From assembly GCA_965214085.1 (NCBI GenBank), contig OZ243937.1:1612001-1676000 (forward strand): a stretch of 64,000 nt of DNA, written 5' to 3'. Under the pieces are notes generated by a model, which worked only from the letters and a program-made list of their open reading frames with translations, did not search any database and had not been told where the DNA came from. The position numbers were made by a program, and so were the translations under genes. Each line of letters starts with the position of its first letter. Position 1 is the stretch's first letter. The DNA comes from UBA6055 sp965214085. Its GTDB lineage: Bacteria > Chloroflexota > Anaerolineae > Aggregatilineales > Phototrophicaceae. Positions 43,050 to 49,814 of the stretch are shown piece after piece.

Positions 43050-45266
43050 TCAGCCGGTGTTGCGGCGGCGGGCTTCAACGACACTGGGTACCTGGTCGAT
43101 CAGATTGAGGATGCGCGTCAGCTGTTGGTTGCTGGAGAATTCCAATTCGAAGTTGAGCGTGGCGATGTGCTGGCGGGTGCTGACTTCAATCGAAGCGATG
43201 TTCACCCGCTGATCGGCGATGATAGTGCTGATCTCGCGCAAGAGGCCCTCGCGGTCAAAGGCGACCACCTCCACCGGCACCAGGTAGCGCTGCTCTTCGT
43301 ATTCCGGCCCCCAGGAGACATCAATCAGGCGCTCGGTCTCGCGCGAGGCGGCGATGTTCGGGCAATCCTCGCGATGCACGGTGACGCCGCGTCCGCGTGT
43401 GATGTAGCCGATAATGTCGTCGCCCGGCATAGGCGCGCAGCAGCGCCCTAGATTGACGAGCAGGCCGCCAGCCCCCATGATGCTGACGCCTTTGGCGACG
43501 TTGGCGCCGGCCGGTTTCGAGCGCGGTTTCAGCAAGTCGTCATCGCTGACGCTCTCGGCGGACTTGCGGCGTTCTTCTTCCAGGACGCGATTGGTGATCT
43601 GTGGACCGGTGACATCGCCGGCGCCGATGGCGGCCAGGAAGTCGTCGAGCTTTTCGAAATTGTGCAGCTTGGCGACGGACTCGAAGGTTACTTTCGCCAA
43701 TACGCCCAAGCGTTTGAGCTCACGCTCGAGCAATTCGCGTCCCATGGTGATGTGTTTGTCGCGATTCTGCTTGCGCAGCCAAAGGCGGATCTTGGTGCGC
43801 GCGCGGTTGGTGATGGCGTAGTCGAGATCGGTATTGAGCCAATCCATGCTGGGTCCGCCGCGCTTTGCCGTGAGGATTTCCACCTGGTCCCCCATTTTCA
43901 GCTTGTAATTCAGCGGCATGAGGCGGCCATTGACCTTGGCGCCGCGGCAGCGATTGCCGACATCGGTATGAATATGATAAGCGAAGTCGATGGGCGTGGC
44001 GCCGACGGGCAGGTCAATGATGTCGCCGTTCGGCGTCACGCTGTAGACACGGTCTTGAAACACCTCGGATTTCACCGTATCAATGAATTGGGAGGCGTCA
44101 TTCAGATCGGGGCCGAATTCCATCAGCCGGCGCAAATACTCGAGCCGCTCTTCAAAGGCTTTGTCGCTCCCGTTTTTGCCTTCTTTATAACGCCAGTGCG
44201 CGGCGATGCCGTACTCGGCGTCTTCGTGCATTTCCCAGGTGCGGATCTGCACCTCGACGGTCTTGCCTTCTTCATCGTGTACGGCGGTGTGCAGGCTGCG
44301 ATAGAAATTGTCTTTGGGATTGGCGACATAATCATCGAACTCGCCGGGTATGGGGCGCCATAGACTGTGCACAATGCCGAGCGCCAGGTAGCATTCCGCC
44401 AGAGTATCGACCAGGACGCGCATGCCGCGGATGTCGTAGATCTGTTCCAGCGGCAGGTCTTTCTTGGTCATCTTGCTGTATATGCTGTAGATGTGCTTTG
44501 GGCGTGTGCTTATGGTCGCATTGGTGATTTTGGCTTTGCCCAGCTCCCGCGTTAGGCGTTCCTTGATGCGCTTGACATAGCTTTCGCGCTCGTCTCGCCG
44601 TTCGTCCAGCGCTTTGGCGATCGACCGATAGGCATCCTGATTCAAGTAACGGAAGCTGAGATCTTCCAATTCCCATTTCATCTGCCAGATGCCAAGTCGA
44701 TTGGCGAGCGGCGCGAAGATGTCCATCGTCTCTTGCGCCACCGACTGCTGCTTGTGCCGCGGCATATAACCGAGCGTGCGCATATTGTGCAGGCGGTCGG
44801 CCAGCTTGATTAGGACCACGCGCACGTCATCGCCCATAGTCAGCAGCATTTTGCGGATGTATTCCATTTCGCGGTTGATGGCGCTGGAGCGGCGCGAATC
44901 CCCCCCCGCCGGCACATTCTTGATGGGCACGTTTTTCATTTTGGTGACGCCATCCACCAGCTTGGCGATGGCTTCTCCAAATTCGCCGCGCAAGCGGTCA
45001 TTGCTTATGTCGCTGTCTTCGACTACATCGTGCAGCAAACCGGCGGCGACTGATTCGGCATCCATCTTCAATTCGGCCAAAATACTGGCGACCGCGACGC
45101 AATGCGTGAAATAGGGTTCGCCCGATTTGCGCCGTTGCCCGCTGTGGGCTTGCTCGGCCCGATGATAGGCGGCGGTGATCAGGTCAACTTCATGGGGTTT
45201 ATAGTCGGGCAAGGAGTTCAGCAGTGACTCGAGATCTCGCGAATATAGGTCGGCTGAAGTCAACAT
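43050..45266 (-). CDS. rel: RelA/SpoT-family (p)ppGpp synthetase/hydrolase
   Basis: The long Rel protein controls the stringent response. The HD hydrolase domain is intact (FTHCVAVA, LLHDVVEDSD near residue 78, KLADRLHNMRTL). The synthetase domain follows (HIYSIYSKM, DIRGMRVLV, EFDDYVANPKDNFYRSLHT), then TGS (DRVYSVTPNGDIIDLPVGAT), zinc-finger and ACT domains. The synthetase carries the EXDD form (EFDD) usually seen in monofunctional RelA rather than RXKD. The ATG at 45266 has AGGTGG upstream and is preferred over 45299. Length is 738 residues. Confidence 0.93.
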   Translation of the reverse strand: MLTSADLYSRDLESLLNSLPDYKPHEVDLITAAYHRAEQAHSGQRRKSGEPYFTHCVAVASILAELKMDAESVAAGLLHDVVEDSDISNDRLRGEFGEAIAKLVDGVTKMKNVPIKNVPAGGDSRRSSAINREMEYIRKMLLTMGDDVRVVLIKLADRLHNMRTLGYMPRHKQQSVAQETMDIFAPLANRLGIWQMKWELEDLSFRYLNQDAYRSIAKALDERRDERESYVKRIKERLTRELGKAKITNATISTRPKHIYSIYSKMTKKDLPLEQIYDIRGMRVLVDTLAECYLALGIVHSLWRPIPGEFDDYVANPKDNFYRSLHTAVHDEEGKTVEVQIRTWEMHEDAEYGIAAHWRYKEGKNGSDKAFEERLEYLRRLMEFGPDLNDASQFIDTVKSEVFQDRVYSVTPNGDIIDLPVGATPIDFAYHIHTDVGNRCRGAKVNGRLMPLNYKLKMGDQVEILTAKRGGPSMDWLNTDLDYAITNRARTKIRLWLRKQNRDKHITMGRELLERELKRLGVLAKVTFESVAKLHNFEKLDDFLAAIGAGDVTGPQITNRVLEEERRKSAESVSDDDLLKPRSKPAGANVAKGVSIMGAGGLLVNLGRCCAPMPGDDIIGYITRGRGVTVHREDCPNIAASRETERLIDVSWGPEYEEQRYLVPVEVVAFDREGLLREISTIIADQRVNIASIEVSTRQHIATLNFELEFSSNQQLTRILNLIDQVPSVVEARRRNTG

Positions 45267-45346
45267 TACGCGGCCACCTGGAGAGATAATGTCCACCATA
45301 GATTAGCATATTATGGCTGCGTTGTCGCGCTTTTCGGGCAGAGTGG

Positions 45347-45616
45347 CAGGGCAAACGCATCAATATACTATTCACCACAGAGGCACAGAAGTAGTTCCAA
45401 GTCAGTCATGCGAATTTTACCAAAGCAACGATCTGTAGGGGCGACAGCCCGAAACCACGAGTCGTAGCGGAAGCGGGCGACCAGATTGGTCGCCCCTACA
45501 CGGCGCGCTTCTTCGCATGACTTTCTTGGTTTTACTGAGGCACAGAGACATAGAGTTTAAGTTTTTTCGGGGCAAAACGTCTCTAGGATCGACATACAAA
45601 TGGATAAAATGCCTCC
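45347..45616. mobile_element. MITE-like element F (only the left end recognised)
   Basis: The left end CAGGGCAAACGCATCAATAT is a clear member of the family and is followed by a CACCACAGAGGCACAG arm. No right terminal repeat or matching flank for GGCAGAGTGG is found before prfB. The interior is composite: it holds palindromic repeat 45434-45500 and, at 45537-45616, an 80-bp block shared with element D. It looks rearranged or truncated. It occupies the 355-bp gap between rel and prfB. Confidence 0.5.
45434..45500. repeat. 67-bp unit with 12-bp perfect terminal inverted repeats
   Basis: TGTAGGGGCGAC (45434-45445) and GTCGCCCCTACA (45489-45500) are exact inverted copies. A second hairpin GGGCGACCA-ATC-TGGTCGCCC is nested in its right half. 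Most of it (from 45447, extending to 45531) is the inverted copy of 10953-11037. Confidence 0.8.
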
Positions 45617-45621
45617 GCCAG

Positions 45622-46707
45622 CTAGCCGCTGACTTTATGTCTCAGGTAGGCCTCGATAAATTCGCCTAGCCGGCCATCGAGCACAGCCGTGGTATTGCCG
45701 ATTTCGACGCTGGTGCGGTGGTCTTTGACCATCTGGTAAGGGTGCAGCACGTAGGAACGGATTTGATTGCCCCAGCCGGCGTCGACATTCTCGCCTTTTA
45801 GCTCGGCCATTTCCGCTTCTTGGCGGGCGCGCTCCATCTCGAACAGTCGAGCTTTGAGAATCTGCATGGCGCGGTCGCGGTTCTGCGCCTGGCTGCGCTG
45901 GTTCTGGCATTGTACGACCGTGCCGGTGGGCAGATGCGTAATGCGCACGGCGGTGTCGTTTTTCTGCACATGCTGGCCGCCGGCGCCGCTAGCGCGATAA
46001 GTATCGATGCGGATGTCGCGGTCTTCGATTTCGATTTCGATGTCGCTCTGAATATCGGGCCAGAGCTCCACCTTGGCGAATGACGTATGGCGGCGGCTGG
46101 CGCTGTCGAATGGGCTGAGTCGGACCAGCCGATGCACGCCTTCTTCGCTCTGCAGATAGCCGTAAGCAAAGTCGCCTTTGACGCTGACTGTCACGCTTTT
46201 GAGGCCGGCTTCGTCGCCGTTGCTGCGCTCGAGGATCTCCGCCTTGTAGCCATTCTGCTCCATCCAGCGCAGGTACATTCTCTCGAGCATTTCCGCCCAG
46301 TCTTGCGCGTCAACGCCGCCGGCGCCCGCGTGTATGGCGAAGATGGCGTCTTCATTATCGTAATCGCCCGCCAGCATCGCTTGCAGAGACATGGCCTCGA
46401 CGATTTCGCCCAGCGCTTCGGTTTCCGCCGCCAGCTCAGCCTGCATATCGGCATCGGCGATTTCGGCCAATTCGATGGCGTCGCTGATGCGGTCGGCCAG
46501 CGTGCCCCAGCGGTCGACGGCAGTCCGTAGCTTGGACAGGCGCTGCATGGTCTTCTGCGCCGCATCGGGATTATTCCAGAAGTCGCCCTCGCTGGCTTCG
46601 CTCTCCAACTCGTCGATGATTCGCTGCTTGCCGGGGATGTCAATGCGCGCCATCAACTCGTCGATTTGCCGCTTGAACTCGCTCAGCTGGCTGATGATAT
46701 TATCCAT
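45622..46707 (-). CDS. prfB: Peptide chain release factor 2, no programmed frameshift
   Basis: RF2 releases peptides at UGA and UAA. The stop-codon reading motif is SPF (VRLSPFDSA), which marks RF2, and the peptidyl-transfer GGQ is in SGAGGQHVQKND. From ATG 46707 the frame is continuous through the N-terminal helix (ELMARIDIPGKQRIIDELE). The usual in-frame UGA and +1 shift after about codon 25 is absent. The length is 361 residues, normal. It is the third gene of ftsY-trmH-type-prfB on the minus strand; the start follows the upstream stop by 25 bp. Confidence 0.94.
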   Translation of the reverse strand: MDNIISQLSEFKRQIDELMARIDIPGKQRIIDELESEASEGDFWNNPDAAQKTMQRLSKLRTAVDRWGTLADRISDAIELAEIADADMQAELAAETEALGEIVEAMSLQAMLAGDYDNEDAIFAIHAGAGGVDAQDWAEMLERMYLRWMEQNGYKAEILERSNGDEAGLKSVTVSVKGDFAYGYLQSEEGVHRLVRLSPFDSASRRHTSFAKVELWPDIQSDIEIEIEDRDIRIDTYRASGAGGQHVQKNDTAVRITHLPTGTVVQCQNQRSQAQNRDRAMQILKARLFEMERARQEAEMAELKGENVDAGWGNQIRSYVLHPYQMVKDHRTSVEIGNTTAVLDGRLGEFIEAYLRHKVSG

Positions 46708-46732
46708 AGTTGGCGCGGGCAATTGCCCGGCT

Positions 46733-47539
46733 TCACCTTTCTGTGTTGTGGCGGGCCGCGTGCTGCTGTCGGTATCGCTCGTACATGAGTAGCGCGCCGC
46801 TGACGGATACATTCAGCGAATCGCTCACAGCGCCGGCCATCGGTATGCGCGCGAGTTGGTCCGCTTGCGCCAACCAGGGCTCGGGCAGCCCCTGGTCCTC
46901 CGAACCCAAGACGATGGCCGTTCTCCCACCAAAGTCGAGTTCAAAGAGGCTGGTGGCACCGTCGACAGCGGCGGCTACCATTTGGAAGCCCTTCCGCCGC
47001 AAGTAGCGGACGGCTTCGTCGCTGCTGAGTTGGTACACATTGCCGCGGAAGCAGGCGCCGGTACTGCTGCGAATGATATTGGGATTATAGAGGTCAAGGG
47101 CGCAATCGACCAGTATGACCGCGTCGAGGCCCGCGGCGTCGGCCGTGCGCAGTAAAGCGCCGACATTGCCCGGGACGCTTAACCCGACCAGCACAGCGAC
47201 ATGATTGAACGCGGATTGGCCAAGTTCAAGCGCGCCTTTGCTTGGTTGGCTGCGCATGACTGCGACCATGCCGTCGGGGTTCTCGCGATAACTGGCGAGC
47301 TTCATCAGCTGTGGCGTGACTTGATGCATCTCGACTTCGCCCAGGTTTGGGGCAGCGGCGATTTCCGGGCAGTGCAGCAGGTAATCAATGGTGTAGCCGC
47401 AGCGCAGCGCGCGCTGCAAGTCGCGTTCGTAGTCAATGAGAAAGCGCTTGGCCTGGGCGCGCCCGCGTTTGCCGCGCAGGCGTTTAACTTGCTTGATGCG
47501 GCTATTCTGCTCGCTGGTGATGATCAAGGCAGCGGTCAA
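46733..47539 (-). CDS. TrmH/SpoU-family RNA 2'-O-methyltransferase
   Basis: A substrate-binding N-terminal domain (SRIKQVKRLRGKRGRAQAKR) precedes a SPOUT knot with the three family motifs. These are SVPGNVGALLRTADAAGLD (motif 1), IVLGSEDQGLP (motif 2) and IPMAGAVSDSLNVSVSGALL (motif 3, with the conserved N and S). It resembles RlmB/TsnR-like enzymes that methylate 23S rRNA or tRNA ribose; the exact target is open. It starts 5 bp after ftsY in the same operon. Length 268, typical. Confidence 0.9.
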   Translation of the reverse strand: MTAALIITSEQNSRIKQVKRLRGKRGRAQAKRFLIDYERDLQRALRCGYTIDYLLHCPEIAAAPNLGEVEMHQVTPQLMKLASYRENPDGMVAVMRSQPSKGALELGQSAFNHVAVLVGLSVPGNVGALLRTADAAGLDAVILVDCALDLYNPNIIRSSTGACFRGNVYQLSSDEAVRYLRRKGFQMVAAAVDGATSLFELDFGGRTAIVLGSEDQGLPEPWLAQADQLARIPMAGAVSDSLNVSVSGALLMYERYRQQHAARHNTER

Positions 47540-47544
47540 CCAGT

Positions 47545-48456
47545 CTAGTCATCGTCGTCGTCGAACAGGCTGTCGACGAAGAATTCCGGCGTGAAGAGCA
47601 CTAGATCGTCGACGCCTTCTCCCAATCCCAGATAGTGAACGGGCAGGCGCAGGTCATGAAAGATGGAGAAGACCATGCCGCCTTTGGCCGTGCTGTCGAG
47701 CTTGGTGACGATGACGCCGGTGACGCCCGCCGATTCCTGGAAGCTTCTGGCTTGCTCGATGGCGTTCTGGCCCGTGGTGCCGTCCAGCACCAGCAAGACT
47801 TCATGCGGCGCGTCCGGCACGACTTTGCCCGAGACTTCGCTGATTTTGGTGAGCTCGCGCATGAGATTGTAGTTGTTTTGCAGGCGTCCGGCGGTGTCGA
47901 TCAGCAGCACGTCATGGCCACGGGCTTTCGCGGCGACTGTCGCGTCAAAGACGACCGCGCCCGGGTCGGAGCCCGGCCGGTTGGCGATGACGGGCACATC
48001 CACTCGGCTGCCCCAGGTCTGCAGCTGTTCGATGGCGGCCGCGCGGAAGGTGTCGCCGGCGGCGATCATCACTTTGCGGCGCGACAAGTTTTGCAGCCGA
48101 TGCGCCAGCTTGGCGATGGATGTCGTCTTGCCCGATCCGTTGACGCCGACTACCAGAATGATAGACAGCTCGCGGCCGGAGATGTCCATCGCCGGCGGGA
48201 AATCCAGTAGACTCGCCAAGGTCTCCTTGAGCGCGCCCTGCAGCTGGCTGGTCTTGGTCATGCCTTCGCTGCGCACGCGGCCCTGCAAACTGTCGATCAC
48301 ATTGACGGTGGTGTCGAAGCCGACATCCGCCTGGATCAGCAGCGTCTCCATGTCCTCCCAAGTGTCCTCGTCAATCTCGGTATTGCCCAGCATTTGCGAG
48401 ATGCGGCCGAAAAACGACTGTCGTGTTTTGGAAAGTCCGCGGCGGAAAATCCCCAA
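47545..48456 (-). CDS. ftsY: Signal recognition particle receptor FtsY
   Basis: FtsY receives ribosome-SRP complexes at the membrane. The N-terminal NG-type helical bundle is short, with no long acidic A domain. The GTPase carries G1 GVNGSGKTTSIAKLA, G2/G3 region DTFRAAAIEQL and DTAGRLQ, and the G4 TKLDSTAKGG. Length is 303 residues. The predicted promoter is TTGTTG-17-TATAAT at 48523-48495 on the minus strand. This gene leads the operon with trmH-type and prfB and diverges from the FHA gene. Confidence 0.96.
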   Translation of the reverse strand: MGIFRRGLSKTRQSFFGRISQMLGNTEIDEDTWEDMETLLIQADVGFDTTVNVIDSLQGRVRSEGMTKTSQLQGALKETLASLLDFPPAMDISGRELSIILVVGVNGSGKTTSIAKLAHRLQNLSRRKVMIAAGDTFRAAAIEQLQTWGSRVDVPVIANRPGSDPGAVVFDATVAAKARGHDVLLIDTAGRLQNNYNLMRELTKISEVSGKVVPDAPHEVLLVLDGTTGQNAIEQARSFQESAGVTGVIVTKLDSTAKGGMVFSIFHDLRLPVHYLGLGEGVDDLVLFTPEFFVDSLFDDDDD

Positions 48457-48494
48457 GTAGCGCCCCCTGGAAAGCGACCGAATTTATCGGCGCG

Positions 48495-48523
48495 ATTATA
48501 CAATCAGGCGCCAAGAGCAACAA
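48495..48523 (-). promoter_or_regulatory. ftsY operon promoter
   Basis: On the minus strand TTGTTG (48523-48518), a 17-bp spacer and perfect TATAAT (48500-48495) lie about 40 bp before the ftsY start. It is back-to-back with the FHA gene promoter. Confidence 0.6.
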
Positions 48524-48529
48524 TGCGCG

Positions 48530-48559
48530 TTCGTTGCGAAAAAAATATTGCTGTATAAT
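48530..48559 (+). promoter_or_regulatory. Candidate promoter of the FHA-HNH-helicase cluster
   Basis: A perfect -10 TATAAT at 48554-48559 stands in an A/T-rich tract, with a weak -35 TTCGTT at 48530-48535 (18-bp spacer). The two divergent -35 regions are only about 6 bp apart, so they probably compete. Confidence 0.45.
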
Positions 48560-48615
48560 AAAATAGGATTGAGTTAAGCGAGCAGACTTGTAAATGGCGA
48601 GGGTGAGTCCTTCTA

Positions 48616-49311
48616 ATGTCCCAAACAAGTGATGAATTCCCGATCATTGTTTGGCTGGACGGATCTTTGTCCCACCCGCACTGGGTTGTTGATAGACCGG
48701 AGATGATGCTGGGCCGGGACGATGGCTGTGATATTGTGATCCCGGTAAGGCAGATAAGCCGGCAGCATGTGAAGATCATGCTGGAAGGCGGCGTTTGCGT
48801 CATAGAGGATTTGCGCAGCAAGAATGGCACCTGGGTAAATGGCTATCGTCTGACCGGCATGCGCGAATTGGAGGACGGCGATGAAATCCGCATCGCCAAA
48901 GATATACGCTTGCGTTTTGTAGGCTCGGGGGCGACCGCGCCGGCGACTACGCGCGTGCTGCCAGATATCATACCCTCCAGCGCCATGACGGGTTTGCGTA
49001 TGCGTCTTGATCCAGAATCGCGCGAGGTAGTCATCGGCGGTGAAACGGTGGATCCGCCTTTGAGCTTGCCGCAATACCGCCTGCTTGAGATCCTGTTCGC
49101 CAGCCAAGGCGGGGTCTGCAGCCGCAGCGATGTCATGGACGCCGTCTGGCCGGACGCCATGGGCTTGGGCGTCAGCGAGCAAGCGATTGACGCGCTGGTG
49201 CGGCGCTTGCGGGACCGCCTGGCCGAGTACGACAGCGAGCATCAGTACATCGTTACGGTGCGGGGCCACGGCTTCCGGCTGGACAATCCTCAGGACGAAA
49301 CGCCTGAATGA
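48616..49311 (+). CDS. FHA domain plus winged-helix DNA-binding domain protein
   Basis: Residues about 26-92 form an FHA domain that binds phosphothreonine (MLGRDDGCDIVIP, ISRQHVKI, DLRSKNGTWVNG). Residues about 130-225 form an OmpR/PhoB-type winged helix (LSLPQYRLLEILFASQGGV, VRRLRDRLAEYD, IVTVRGHGFRL). This suggests a transcription regulator controlled by a Ser/Thr kinase. It heads a cluster in which the HNH nuclease start overlaps its stop (ATGA). The kinase is not in the window. Other cases of FHA-wHTH fusions are known in Chloroflexota and Actinobacteria; function here is inferred. Confidence 0.88.
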   Translation: MSQTSDEFPIIVWLDGSLSHPHWVVDRPEMMLGRDDGCDIVIPVRQISRQHVKIMLEGGVCVIEDLRSKNGTWVNGYRLTGMRELEDGDEIRIAKDIRLRFVGSGATAPATTRVLPDIIPSSAMTGLRMRLDPESREVVIGGETVDPPLSLPQYRLLEILFASQGGVCSRSDVMDAVWPDAMGLGVSEQAIDALVRRLRDRLAEYDSEHQYIVTVRGHGFRLDNPQDETPE

Positions 49312-49781
49312 ATTACCAAGACCATCTTGATAGCGCGGCTCTGGAACAGTATGCTTCTGCCCTGAACGCGCGAGCCAAAGCAGCGCGCGCCAGCGGACGG
49401 CTGAGCGCGTCGGACCTGCGCGACCGCATTTTGGAATCCGGCGGCATGTGCGAGTGGTGCGGCAGCAGCCTGCTCAATGCCGCTTTTGAGTTGGATCATA
49501 TCATCAGTTTGAAGCAGCGCGGCGCCAATACCGGCGAGAATCTGGCGGTCGCCTGCCCGGGCTGCAATCGTCAGAAGGGCCAAAAACACCCGGCTCGTTT
49601 TGCCGCCGAGATCAGCCTGACCAGGCCTGGCAAGACAGCGCTGGTAAAGCGGATCCTGCGGCATTATGCCATGGAGTCGCTTGAGCAGGCGTCACTGTTT
49701 GCCGAGCCCGCGAGCCAAAGGGAATCGGCTGGCGAATACAGTCGCGATTGTACAGGAGGCCAGCCACATTACCGCTGGTAA
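49308..49781 (+). CDS. HNH endonuclease-like protein
   Basis: A compact HNH domain with zinc-binding CxxC pairs: CEWCGSS, then FELDHIISLKQRG (the core Asp-His), NLAVACPGCNRQKG (Asn and second CxxC). About 45 helical residues precede it and 50 follow it. HNH proteins cleave or nick DNA; small ones act in restriction, repair or mobile elements. The start ATG 49308 overlaps the FHA gene stop, showing translational coupling. Whether it is a host nuclease or a defence component cannot be told. Confidence 0.85.
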   Translation: MNYQDHLDSAALEQYASALNARAKAARASGRLSASDLRDRILESGGMCEWCGSSLLNAAFELDHIISLKQRGANTGENLAVACPGCNRQKGQKHPARFAAEISLTRPGKTALVKRILRHYAMESLEQASLFAEPASQRESAGEYSRDCTGGQPHYRW

Positions 49782-49814
49782 CCGCCCGGGCTAGCGCGCT
49801 ATGGGAGCAATTGC

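Noticed and set aside
5080..45560. CACAGAG-rich direct repeats as a CRISPR array
   Set aside because: Repeats are 7-10 bp, closely packed, without uniform spacers, scattered over several spacers and without cas genes. They are arms of MITE-like elements.
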